Shown piece after piece: positions 11,740-28,096 of a stretch of DNA of 64,000 nt. The position numbers and the translations under genes are program-made. Position 1 is the stretch's first letter; each line of letters starts with the position of its first letter. The notes under the pieces were generated by a model. It did not search any database, had not been told where the DNA came from, and worked only from the letters and a program-made list of their open reading frames with translations. Source of the stretch: Chlorokybus atmophyticus (Eukaryota > Streptophyta > Chlorokybophyceae > Chlorokybales > Chlorokybaceae); contig RHPI01002998.1 in NCBI GenBank assembly GCA_009103225.1, positions 88,292-152,291 on the forward strand, in the 5' to 3' direction.

Positions 11740-13720
11740 GGTGGCTAGCGCTGCGGTTGCGACAATGCAAGCAGCGGCACGTCGCTCAGGGTATCCTTCC
11801 CCCCTTCAATCGCAGCGAGCGCAACAGCTGCCGCCACTTCCGACGCCGCCGTCGTCGCCACCACCACCGCTGGCGTCGTGCTCTCGGCCTGCTTGGGGAT
11901 AGGTGCTACGCAGCTAAACTAGGCGTACCCTTGACTACGTAACTAACCGCATATTGCGCTGACCGCTAACGTACCTGGCTGCTGCACGTTATGGCAGGTA
12001 AGTAACCTCTGCGATGCCATGGGGTGTCCCTTACGTTATGGTTTTATTCTCTGTTTGACTTGTCGGTTACCGCGGACTAGGAATCGACTGTTACGTCGCT
12101 CAGGCTCGCAGCAGGCCGCTTGGGGTGAGGTTGTCGAATCTGAAGCGTAATCAGGCTTACAGCGATGGGCCGGCACTGCCGCGGCGGCATGCTGCGAGAT
12201 TACATCACTGGAGGCTGTGAGTGACGTAACATAGGTCAGTCTGGCGTATTCGTAACCAACTTGCCGCGCAGCAAGAGCGTAACCAGTGCAGACCGGTCAA
12301 TCTGGCTAGCAGCCGGTTGCTGACCAGCGTCTGTAGCCTCTACCGGTCTCAGGTGATGACGATTGTGCCATGCATGGGTCGTTTCGCAACTCGTGCCTTG
12401 TGCAACTGAAGTTGCTAGTGGAAAAGTATTGGGTACAAGCCGACAAGCGCAGTGCGAAGGTTAAAAAGTTGCGTGTTGTGCTGGACAACTTGTGCACTGG
12501 AAGAGTTGCCCACAGGCATAATCATAATCAGCTGTAAATACAACTTTACAGGTATATTGACGGTAATACCAAGAATGCTTGTCATACTTGTTCAGTTGAC
12601 AACATATCAATTCACAAAGATCATCTGATGATCATATAAAGTCTATGACAAGCAATACCATACTTTATGTTTTTCGATTAATGAATTCAGTGATTTACGC
12701 CATGAATGCGGTGTACATGTACCACACAACACTTGTTACCGTGGTTATCCAAGACAATCCTCATACGAAATCCTAGGCCTTTGAGACACAAATAGGGCGG
12801 CTGTCACAGTTAAATACGGTATTTAAACATTGTATTCTATCTATTTAAGCACACATAATAAAGTACTATATGTATAACATGCTCATGCTTTTGTATAACA
12901 TTCATAGTGTGCTTATTCATATTAATATTAGAACACATGGAAGGCCGGCATATACACTATCATGTTAGCTTGTGATTATAAGTAAACGTGTACAATATCA
13001 CCCATATAACATTATATTACATACACAATTCAAGTGTACATACATTAACAATATGGTATACAATGTAAATATCGTGTTGTAAGCTATCTCACTTGTAACA
13101 ATTCAAATTGATAGTAACAGTTGAGAAGGTTAACATGGTACTCTCTCTTTATATATGAAGTATACAGCTTTCTCCTTGCGTAGCCGCTAGCAATAATAAT
13201 ATATCACAGTTTTCGGAATGCAGTAGAAGATAACTTCACTTATTCGTGTACATACATGCATGGTTGCATTGCCTATATGAATGCCAGCATGATGCATGGC
13301 AAATATGATGTCAGACATCATCATGAGCCTTACTTGATGGTGCATTAGCATCAAGACTCTTCCAATAGTCTTGGTACAAGGCTAACATGTGACACAGCAT
13401 TGACTATTAACGTCGCAAAAATGATGTGGCTCAGTCGACGTTCGATGAACAAGCAGTCTCGATCAGCGTTAATTATGTGGCTTTTTTAAGAGTTGATACT
13501 CGCATTGTGAGAAGGATTATCAAGCTCAGCAATGTGCGTACGAAAGGTCTTTTTTTCTTTGCACGGGTGTGCACAAGTTACTTCTTGCCTGTCTTTACTG
13601 GACGCAAGTCATTGTTCAGTCAAGTGACACATCGCCTCCTTCCCAAAGCAAATTGTTGTTATTGTGCACTGCCTTATGACAGTCACACAAGCAACATTAA
13701 CGTGATGCTCAAGCGTTGCC
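11740..13720. other. Intergenic between divergent genes; AT-rich right half
   Basis: No gene is seen. The first few hundred bases (to about 12540) are GC-balanced and probably contain promoter and 5' UTR of the SnoaL gene. From about 12540 to 13430 the sequence becomes clearly AT-rich with almost no open frames. Confidence 0.5.
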
Positions 13721-15705
13721 GCACTGTTGCCTCAAGGGTTGCTGCAATGCACCGAGCACTTGTACACGATTGGCGATGCCGGGTTGGGCAAAACCACAAC
13801 CTTTATTCATTCACCAGTCAATGAGTGCGTGCGTTGAGTTTTCAAAACTGATGCGAAGCTTTCAACGCCAGCCAAAACTGCTCTTCACATACGGATGAGC
13901 ATGCGAGCATTGCAAATAACTTGGGCGTGGCTCTGAGCCATGAGACATTGGAAACAAGCAAAGGTGGGGTGTGGTATTGATCAGGCAAAAAGGGCTTCAT
14001 TATGCGGCAATGCGTCGGCTAGAGAATTTGCAACTCTATTGTGCTCTTGCAGGTGTACATTGGGTGAAGGAAGCATCATCTGCAGCATGTCATAAAAACA
14101 AGCATCTCTTTCTTCACTAGTGCAGCTGCACTTGTTTCCTGCTCGCCATCTGATACTACCCGAGTGCAACCCAATCGCTGACATCTCTTGTTATTTCTTG
14201 CAGCACGCAACCGAAGCAACAGGCCCAGCACGTTAGAGCAATCATATCAATAGCTGAATAGCATGCAATCATAGGTAGCATCTATTACCAGCAAGGCTGC
14301 AAGCTTGCTAATTGATTGGCTACAAGCTCCCAAGTTGAAGGCGCTGCATCAGTTGACGGTTGTATTGGAGCCTACATGCTTTCGCAAAGCAAGTGATTCA
14401 GCTGGGTTCAACATGTGTTGAGAAATGCGGACACACCTAAAAGCTGCCCAAGCAACTTGCTGAAGCAACCAACACCGGTGCTTGTCAATCATTGCAGCTG
14501 CGATTGCTTGGAAATTGTGCGTGACACTTGTTCCATGTCGGAGTTACAGCACTTGCCAATGGAACCTACGAAAACTGTCTGTCTTACATAGCCGAATGCC
14601 ACCAGATAATTGAGCAATGGCAACAAGTTGGCCGTGAAAATGATGGTGTCAAGAAATTGCGCAGTGATGTGTTTTTGCTGGTACATGTGTTTAGCAAATT
14701 TACTTTGTGCATATGTATAACTATGCTTAAACTGTTTATTTGCAACGTCGCACTGCTGAGTCTATGCAAGCTTTACAACAAGCTGACGTCATGGTTGAAA
14801 ACGCCCTCAGTGGTGATCAAGACCTTGATGTTGACATGCTGCGGCATGCTATTGACAAGTACAAAAAGGCTTTGCTGCTTACGCGCGAGCACGATGTAGA
14901 GAACGAAGCCATCGCATTGAGCAAGTAAATTATGCTGCAGCAATGCGGCGTTGCTGTGTGCATTATTGAGTGGAATGCTAAGCAATTTACGCCTTACATA
15001 GGTTGGGCAGAGTGTATATGAAGGTTGTGAAGCTGGAGAAGCGCGGCAACAAGTACTGCATGCAAGCCATTTAGCTGGCGCATAAGCAGCAGGCGCGCAA
15101 TTGGTTCGGGCAAAAATGGTGTGTGGAGTGCACTGAGCTCACCAAAAAGGTACGAGCTGCAGCTGCTTTATGCTTGGCCAGGATCATTATGTAAAATAGC
15201 CAGCGTACTGTTTCAATGTAGCACATCGCATGTTGCTGCAGTATCGACAGCGCAAGCTTGCACGCGAAGCCAAGGAGCAGGCCAAGCAGCTCGCGCCCAT
15301 CCTCAAAGAGTTGAAAGCTGTTCTTGACATCATATGGGTAAGTTGTCTCATAAATATATGCACGGCTTCTACATTAATGCAGGCACACAGTCGTGCATTT
15401 CTTGACTGGTAAAGGGTCAGCTGATTGGAGCACAGAGTGTTTCAACATCACCTTGTTGGGGCAGGCAAAGTCTCAAGAGTCTGGCATTGCTCCTCTGCAG
15501 CACATATACCATGTCTGTATTGGATCAAGCGCGATGTGCAGTATTGTTCAGTGCCATGCATGATTTGCATTGCAAAGGCCATGCTTGAGTGTGCATATGC
15601 TTGTGCACATGCGCGCGAATGTCTGCATGTTGTATACGCGTGTGTTGTGCTCGTGCTGATTGTGACACTCAGGTGTCACGCCTATAAGGCTGGTAAAAGT
15701 CATTC

Positions 15706-15961
15706 TCCGTACAAGAGCGACGGTCAAGTGCAACCTCCTCCTCCTCCAGTTGAGGTTGAGGGTGATCTCGACTATAAAGTCGAGGCCATCGTCGGTAAAC
15801 GGTTTAGAAAGTATAAGAAAAACTTTCGAATCCAATACTTGGTAAAGTGGCTTAGTTATGGTGAAGAACATAACACCTGGGAGCCCATTTCCAACTTGGC
15901 AAACTGTGCTACCAAGCTAGACGAGTTTGAGAATAAGCTCAAATACACAGGCGCCACTTGA
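15706..15961 (+). pseudogene. Chromodomain remnant of retrotransposon integrase
   Basis: The open frame encodes a linker (GQVQPPPPPVEVEGD) and then a chromodomain: YKVEAIVGKRFRKYKKNFR, QYLVKWLSYGEEHNTWEP and an acidic end, stopping at TGA 15959-15961. The order 'poly-Pro linker, VEAI.. KR, Y.VKW.GY....TWEP' is diagnostic for the C-terminus of chromoviral integrases, where the chromodomain guides insertion to chromatin. The N-terminal pol domains are missing. Confidence 0.78.
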
Positions 15962-16198
15962 GCTTGTGCTCAGAGCATGTGTTCAGTTGCAAAAGCGTGG
16001 ATGCACGTGCAACCTCCCTTCATGTGACATACCAACACCGTCAACACTGATACTTAGTATCAGAGTTGGTTCTGTCACTCCCGTGACTTGCACTACTTTC
16101 ACGCGTCGAGTGCTGCTATCGACGGCTTTGGCCAACTGTGCCAGAAGCTGTGCGGGACTTGTGTTTCATCATTTTGCAACGAGGTCGTTGCAATGCAA

Positions 16199-16209
16199 GT
16201 GGGGAGGAA
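16199..16209 (+). other. Polypurine tract of the retroelement
   Basis: GTGGGGAGGAA lies immediately before the 3' LTR start. This is the expected place and composition for the plus-strand primer of an LTR retrotransposon. Confidence 0.6.
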
Positions 16210-17118
16210 TGTCACGCATATAAGGCTGGCAAAAGTCAATCTATGTCCCTTACTTATGTAGTAAGAGGAGACTAAGTGGATTTTCCATTCCATAAGCATG
16301 TATAGTGCTTGTGGGGTGCGCTTATGTAGGTCTACTCTTGAGCCTATATGGCCCTGAGTGTGATGAACTACACAAGGCATTGGTGAGGGCTAGCATTGAG
16401 CTGGTCAGTGCCTAAGGCTTTTGGCCCAAACCTATAAGTTGCCACAGGATGTGACAGCTCCAAGAAAGAAAGCCAAGTTGGCAAACCACAGAATCATACT
16501 GTGGTAGTGCGATTTGCCATAATGATGACAGTTGCAAGGCTAAGTGATGCCTGTGGTCAATCCGCAAGTAATACTATACTAGGAGAGCCTATGTTTGTAG
16601 TTCTGAGGTAGGATTGTTCCTCCTATGGAAAACCGAGGGAGTTTGATAATCCCGAGGTTGATGTCCTGTGATGGGACATGTCCTATGTGGACACAGTCAG
16701 CATGTGCTGGAAGGTCAGCACACAGTGACAAGGCCTTGGACCTTGGAAATGCTGTGTGCCAGGTCGGGAGAGCGGCAAGTGGTATAAAAGCTCAGTTGCT
16801 ACCTTGAGTAGGAATTAGAGTGTGTTCACCACTTGAGGGCCACTTGTGTGTGGGGTGCCTGGTTGTAGCTGTTGAAGGGGCTCTCCCCCTCATCCCTTGT
16901 GAGGTGTGGTGTTGTGTGTGTGCATGTGGGTGTGTTGGGCGTGGGTGTGCCTGGGGCTGGAGCTGCGTGAGAGGTTGGTGGTCATCCTCTCCTCCCTTGC
17001 TGCGCTTCTGCAACTTCCCGTGCACCGTGGTGCTGATGGGACTTCCGCTGTAAGTCCTTAGTGCTTGTGCATGAGTTTGCCAAGCCCCGACCAGCAAGTA
17101 AGTAGAAGTATCGTTACA
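16210..17118 (+). repeat. 3' LTR of the chromovirus, about 909 bp
   Basis: The LTR starts TGTCACGCATATAAGGCTGG and ends ATCGTTACA. Its first 32 bases recur at 15674 with four substitutions, which identifies the 5' LTR stub. It contains a clear TATA box near its centre, so it could act as a promoter reading into the J-domain exon just downstream. Confidence 0.68.
16782..16790 (+). promoter_or_regulatory. TATA box in the LTR
   Basis: GTATAAAAG lies about 570 bases into the LTR, a reasonable place for the U3 promoter. Transcription would start some 25-30 bases further on and read toward the downstream host exon. Confidence 0.5.
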
Positions 17119-17399
17119 TCAAGTGCATCCTCCGAAATACGCCAATCACAAGATGAGCAGTTTGAACTCTGAGTCGATGAAGGAAACCATGCAATCAGCT
17201 ATCCTCCACTATCATCCGGACAAAAAATCTAGCATTTGGCTTGAAGTGGGAGGTAAATGCTTAACTGTGGGCAACACTAACGCAATGTTCCTTATTGCAT
17301 GTAATCACATCACACGTGCATAAGCTTGGTACGATGACAGGTCTTGTGCGAAGAGATCATCAAGCATATTACCGGCAAGTATGAGCATCTGAAGCGATA

Positions 17400-22826
<5,427 letters not shown>

Positions 22827-23081
22827 GCTGAACTACCTGAATGCACTATGAATAATGAGTCACACTTCTCACACTCTGCGGAAGATAAACTTCTTAGAAC
22901 TGTCTCGGAAACACACACTAGTACCAGACATATTGCCCGATTGCTGTTTCTTATAAAAAGTACCTCGTTACTTCCCTGGATAGTGCACAGCGGTATCTGT
23001 AGGCAATCTGTTGTCTGCGCAGCTGCGTCGGCGGCGTCGTTGTTGGTGTTGTCGTCGTAGTCGTCACCAGCCGTCGCCACC
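22827..23081. promoter_or_regulatory. Divergent promoter shared by transporter and VOC gene
   Basis: Only 255 bases separate the two start codons. The region must carry both promoters and 5' UTRs. No clear TATA box is visible, and the composition is mixed. Confidence 0.5.
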
Positions 23082-24016
23082 ATGTCGGTGACTCACATTA
23101 CTCTGCCAGTGAAGGACGTGCACAAGAGCTTCGCCTTCTACGAGGCGGCGCTGAAGCCTTTGGGGTGAGTGAGGAAGAGGAGTAGAGTTGGAGGCTGCAT
23201 GCCATGTGTGCCTGGATGTGCTTGGATGCTGACTACACTGAATTGCACTGTTGTGCACAGGTACACCAAGTTTGACAGGCCGCAGCTGTCAAGAGGCATG
23301 GGCGGCTTCTGCAACGCTCGGGGCGTGCCGGACTTCATGATCAAGGAGCTGAAGGACGGCAGCGAAGTCCAGGGAGTACATGCAGCTTTTGCTGCGAAGG
23401 TAGGCGCCTTGTTGACATTTGACAAGGCCAGCAAGGCTAGGGTTTGGTGGTGAGGAGCATAGCAGCAGTACTGCGTTGGTGAGGCAGCTACATTGTTGAG
23501 CATGCATGAGGTTTGCTAGAGGCAGATGTGAAGGGATTTCCTAGCTGAGTGATGGGAGAGAAGAAGAGGGTTGTTTCGGCAGCTGAGCAGCAGGGTTGGG
23601 GGCACACAGGTTGTGTTAAGATGAAGCCGCCAGAGCCGTCTGTGAAGCAATCCTTGTCTAAGGGACTGATTGTACTTGCAATCCAATAATAACCTTGTTT
23701 CTGTGCAGTCACACGAAGATGTTGACGCATGGTACAAGGCCTGCCTGGATGCAGGTGCGAAAGACAACGGGCCACCAGGTAATGACAGTTGTTGCCTAAC
23801 CGTAAGTTGATAATCTCGAGTGTGCATTGAGTGGCTCTTCATGGTGGGAAGGCAGCCGTAGCTGAACATGTTAGACAACACACAGCATCATGCCCACACC
23901 CGTTTGAAATGTTTGGTGTGTGTGCAGGCTTGCGCGTGGATTACCATCCCAACTTTTATGCTGCCTTCGTTGTTGATCCCGATGGCCACCGCCTTGAGGC
24001 CTGCTACTGCGACTAA
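23082..24016 (+). CDS. VOC (glyoxalase/bleomycin-resistance fold) family protein
   Basis: Four exons (23082-23164, 23261-23399, 23709-23778, 23928-24016) join in phase to give 126 aa. The N-terminus SVTHITLPVKDVHKSFAFYE is the first beta-alpha-beta unit of a VOC module, with a metal-ligand His at residue 5. The middle (SHEDVDAWYKACLDAG) matches the second helix 'V.A.Y..A...G'. The end (YHPNFYAAFVVDPDGHRLEA) carries the typical YYAAFV.DPDG..LE motif with a final Glu ligand. The length fits single-module VOC proteins of bacterial type, often annotated as glyoxalase-like. The substrate is not predictable; glutathione-linked aldehyde detoxification is only one option. It is transcribed divergently from the transporter. 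Confidence 0.86.
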
Positions 24017-25170
24017 AGCGGGATGCTGAAGCCGAATCACGCTCATGGATCAACTCTGCATGGGTGAATGTAATGTGTGACCAGTTCAAGTCAATCCACA
24101 GTGGTGCCATCTTGTCAAAATGTACAGTGCAGATATTGTCATCCAGGTGCATGTTCGGACAACGGGACATGTCAAGACATGTTGTAACAACAGGATACGT
24201 GTCATCATTAGTGACGTATACCAAGTGTAGTGTAGTTTTTGTAACTAGTGTAGTTGATGCATAACTGAAAGAAACAATTTTGACTACGCCAAGGTAGACT
24301 AGCTGTTGGTACTTGACCAGAAGGCAATTGCTGTGCCCTTGACGCATGATGTTTATCACCAAGTGGTCGCGAGGCACTTGAGGAGCTCCTTTTTTGTTGC
24401 ATTACCATCACCGCATAAATTGGCAAGGGGCATAACATCATGTCATTGCTGCGCTGTACTGATGTTGAAAGCGTGCAAAACCTTTGATGCATACCATTGC
24501 ATTGCCCAAACTTGCTATTTCAAAAAAGCGAACTGGGTGATTGTACAGCTTCGTACCACATCATTAGTCCGGATGGTAATGTTCGTGTTTCTGCTGTTTA
24601 CATCAACATGTATATGCTTGTTTTTTGTGCACACTGTGCATTACTACCAGTAAATGCCAGGCAATAGCATTGCTGCCCAAAAGTACCGCTCAATCAGCAA
24701 TAAAAGGCATCAAGCTATGATTTCAACTGAAACTTGACTGAGTACAGGCTTAGTAGGAATGCATCTATGTTGAATATAGCTAGTTGATTGTAAATGTACT
24801 ATGTCATATTTGTGGACGATGCAGCACAACACACATTATGCTGTGATTTACCTGAAACGATCACATCTTGGTATCGAAAGTGATAATAGTCAAGAAAGGG
24901 AATCCTTGCAACCCTACCAAATTGCACTCTCATACAGCAGATGCAGTTTGAATCACCATTGTCTGGTTCATGCTGGGTTGGAGAGGTGTTGATGCGCGTA
25001 AACACATGCTTGTGGAGATTGTTGCACACAAACGCTTCCTACTGCTAGCGCTGAATTACCCATTCCGCTTGACTGTGTTATAAGCACCACATGCATGGCA
25101 AGCAACCCTACAACTACCTACAACAATTGCAGTATAAGATTAGCCCTTGTAATCACAACAGCCGATTGTA
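24017..25170. other. Intergenic, convergent 3' ends
   Basis: The stretch lies between the 3' ends of the VOC gene (+) and the UDP-sugar transporter (-). No exon-like sequence is recognised. Confidence 0.6.
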
Positions 25171-27055
25171 CTATTCTTTGCTAGCCATGTCGGCATCTGA
25201 TTGTTTCCGACTTAGCAATGGCCTGCCTGCTTCGGGATCTCCACTACGATTGGGTTGTGGTGTATGCGTCGCCGTGGGTTTGCTGAAAAAAAGACGCATC
25301 GTTACACGACCACATTCACCGGATGCAGCACGGGAAAGTTGACCACACAGTACATACCTGTTGTAGTGTGTGTATGCTACCATGCCAACCACTGCGATTG
25401 CAATGCCACTAAGGTTGCGGTAATTCCATGGCGAGGCGAACAGCATGAAGCCGGCACTCAGCACAAGGCAGGTTTTCAGGTGCCCCAGCACCTGAGGAAG
25501 TTTCAGTTTGCCATAATTATCATGGCATGCACCGAAGGCTGCAGAGTCAAACCTGATATGTCACAGGACTCGTAATGCCAATGACCAGAAACGTGCTGAA
25601 GTTCACCGAAATGGACACCAAACAGGAGAGAATGATGAAGAACTGAACACAGAAACAGTCAATAATCATGGCACGCGGTACACTGCTGCGACACATGCTA
25701 CAGAGATGCAAGCCTCAACAGCTGTTGTGCTCGTCATAGACATCTGACATCCACTTACCAGCACAGGCTGATTGTAGTCATAGCGGAACACGTTCTGGCC
25801 AGTCAGGTACTTGTCAAAAAGTGGCCCACACAGCATCAGCGTTGCTGACTGTATGGGGGATGACTGGTACAAAAGCTGTGTACTGCTGACTTGACAGTTC
25901 TTTTGAATGGTGTTGGTGGTCTGCAAGACGAAGCAGCAAGGGCGCAAACATCAGCGCATTGCGCTTACCATCATGCTGTGCAGTGGCAACACGCGTGCAC
26001 ACACACATGCATAGAGAAGCACGCGCGAGCTCTTGCGTGTGCTTCTCTATGCATCGACACACGCCACTCACGATTTGCCCGTAGCAAGTTGTGATGATGG
26101 CAGCTGCAGAAAGCATTGTGCCGACGAAATTCGCTTCCAGATCGGTAACAGTGGCCACACCCACTCCAAGCAGCAGAACTGCCAAGCTCAGCTGCACAGA
26201 ACGACTGCCATATTGCAAAACGAGGACCATCAAGTCAGACATTTGACACACGGAGAGAAGCGCGACAACAGCAATGGCACATGTGTGCTGTGCAGAGCAC
26301 CGCTGCACACACAACTACCAGACAATGTACGTCTGCATCGCTTCTGCTGCTAGAGCACACCTGAATGTTTTGTTGTAGAACAGGATCTGAATCATAACTG
26401 TACAAGGGATGATCGCGAGCTTGGTCATCTGCACATGTACAAAATCATGTTTGCAGTTTGCAGAACTTACTGTGGGCTAGTATTGTAAACCAGGAAATGC
26501 AGCAATTCTATTGACTTGTCTTCAGTGCACATACTGCATTCCAAGCGCAGTGGCAAGCAAGGATGGAAAGCTCTCACAGCGGTATGCGCTAATGAATTCA
26601 ACATGCATTGACGCACCTGATAGAACCCAACCGAATTGAAGCCCAGGCTGAGATTAAGGAACCCTATTGAACAGCCATTGATAATCCCAAACAGCAGCTG
26701 GGGCCCCCAATCAATGCCTTTGTGTTCAAACCACCCAAGCGTCCTTGCCACATGCAGGGCTAAGAATGTGACGCCCAAATGCCATGCTGTCAATGTTGTT
26801 GCTGCGCACACATACTGCATCACGACAGAACGACACACAAGGAAACCAACTGCATGCTTCCTGCTAGAACATCATGCATGTTAATACCAAAGCAATGCAG
26901 CCTTCAGTGGCGTTGCAAGCTACACACGCACAGTGAAGTAGGGGAAACTCACCAAAGTTGAAATTCAGCACTGACATCAAGTACTTGTTGCATAAGACAA
27001 TGGAGACACTGGAAACCACGCTCAGCGCCAAGGCGCCCAACACTCGCGGCTCCAT
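25171..27055 (-). CDS. Nucleotide-sugar transporter, TPT/KT family (UDP-xylose/UDP-rhamnose type)
   Basis: A Golgi or ER membrane carrier that exchanges a UDP-sugar for UMP to feed glycan synthesis. The ATG at 27055 starts MEPRVLGALALSVVSSVSIV, the first helix, followed by LCNKYLM. Next come WHLGVTFLALHVARTL and FGIINGCSIGFLNLSLGFNS (about 26680), MTKLAIIPCTVMIQI (about 26390), ATVTDLEANFVGTMLSAAAI (about 26120), KNCQVSSTQLLYQSSPIQSA (about 25880), FFIILSCLVSISVNFSTFLV (about 25610) and TSPVTYQVLGHLKTCLVLSA (about 25490). The Lys-Thr pair in 'LGHLKTCLVL' is the hallmark of this family. A hydrophilic tail (RPLLSRKQSDADMASKE) ends at the stop 25171-25173. The best match is to plant UXT/URGT transporters. 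The exact sugar is inferred, not shown. Confidence 0.86.
26007..26054. repeat. Perfect 16-nt inverted repeat (intronic hairpin)
   Basis: ATGCATAGAGAAGCAC (26007-26022) is the exact reverse complement of 26039-26054, with a 16-base GC-rich spacer. It lies in an intron of the UDP-sugar transporter and would form a hairpin in its transcript. Confidence 0.75.
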
Positions 27056-28096
27056 TGCACAACAGCAGTGGCTGGCCCCACGCTTCACGCTATCATAAGC
27101 AACATGCACTCTCCGGACAATGTTGTTGCCACATCGCCTCCCACAAGCAAATCACAGCTAGCACAGCTCAGGGTCAAGCTCAAGCTCCAAGTGAAGTGGA
27201 GTCTCCCAGCACCAGGTATCCACGACCAATTGACATGTGGAAAATGCGACCACAGCTGAACCTAGCTCAATCAAACCCTCAGACAGATGACACCACAACA
27301 ATGCGACTGTCGAGTCGTCCGACAAGCATTCCCCCGCTGCTGCAAGCTGATTGCCAGCTGTCACATCAAAGCCCTAACTAATACACGCTGAGGTGCAGCG
27401 TTGCAGCATTGTTGCAAGGTTTTGCCATGTATGACACCCGTTGTCGCATGCGTTGTATCACAAAAGCATGAAATTGCACAAATGGATGTGTCGCCGACGG
27501 CTACGCGCCGTTAGTGTTTACCGTTTATACATTTAACGCGAGATCCGGATCTTTTATCCCGAATTGATATTTGAGGTCAGGTCTAGAGCTCTGTGCAAAG
27601 CGCCTCTGAGGAGCTGTCTCGATATCAACGCCCGGCTGTCACCCAGCCTGGACCGGGTCCCACCCCTTCCTTGGTTAAATGCCGCGCCTTGGAAGTGTGA
27701 GACATGCGAAGTTGATCTTTGTAAGTCACCTGCCAGTCAAATCACCTGGTCCGGGACCCCGATCGCTTGAACACAAGGCTTTAGGTCTAATGAAACAAGT
27801 TCTTCAAGAGGTTTTTTCCAGACAACCTCATGGGTTTACGTTGCAGTTTTCACTTGAAGCACTCTGCTGACCGAGTCCGCTAACCACTAAGTGTATATCA
27901 CCTTCATTGGTAGATATCTGGCTTTTGCCTTGCGAGCTTGCGTTTGTGGTTGCATTTGGTGCCAGCTGGCAGCCAGGTAGGGTTTCGCCCAGCGACGGCT
28001 GCCGCGGTGAAGTTGTCCGCGGCGTGGCCGTCGACTTGGGTGACATTGTTCTGCTGAGCGGCGAGAGAGGTTGGGAGGGGAGAAGGGTGTCTCAGC
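27056..28096. promoter_or_regulatory. Divergent intergenic region, UDP-sugar transporter / branching enzyme
   Basis: About 1 kb separates two oppositely directed start codons, so both promoters must lie here. No gene or clear regulatory motif is recognised. Confidence 0.4.

Larger units (their letters stand above)
15674..17118 (+). mobile_element. Internally deleted Ty3/gypsy chromovirus copy
   Basis: The element begins TGTCACGC and ends GTTACA, the usual TG...CA ends of an LTR element. Only the first 32 or so bases of the 5' LTR remain (15674-15705, matching 16210-16241). They are joined directly to the C-terminal end of pol, which encodes a Pro-rich linker and a chromodomain. A purine tract and a full 3' LTR follow. 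The flanks TCAGG (15669-15673) and TCAAG (17119-17123) look like a 5-bp target duplication with one change. The element inserted in the forward direction inside the P-loop/TPR/J locus. It lacks gag, protease, reverse transcriptase and most of integrase, so it cannot move on its own. Confidence 0.72.
13721..17399 (+). pseudogene. Decayed P-loop / TPR / J-domain-like gene, interrupted by a retrotransposon
   Basis: Visible pieces in order: a Walker-A-like motif GDAGLGKTT (13772-13798) preceded by LYTI and followed by a stop; a helical TPR-like exon (about 14530-14680, NGTYENCLSYIAECHQIIEQ); a second TPR exon (14761-14924, HAIDKYKKALLLTRE); a third (15002-15149) beginning KLGRVYMKVVKLEKRG; a charged helix exon (15242-15337); a short exon near 15383-15408; and, after the retroelement, an exon from about 17124 with HPPKYANHK and the J-domain signature HYHPDK. 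A last exon (17343-17399) encodes a conserved-looking tail and TAG. Exon 15002-15149 carries an in-frame TAG at 15072-15074 in a position that reads like a former Gln codon. The retroelement lies at the start of the J exon. TPR proteins ending in such a J module occur as families in several eukaryotes. The role is unknown, although the P-loop suggests an NTPase. It is probably non-functional. Confidence 0.62.

Noticed and set aside
15674-17118. Active retrotransposon
   Set aside because: Only the chromodomain and LTR parts remain; gag, protease, RT, RNase H and the integrase core are absent.
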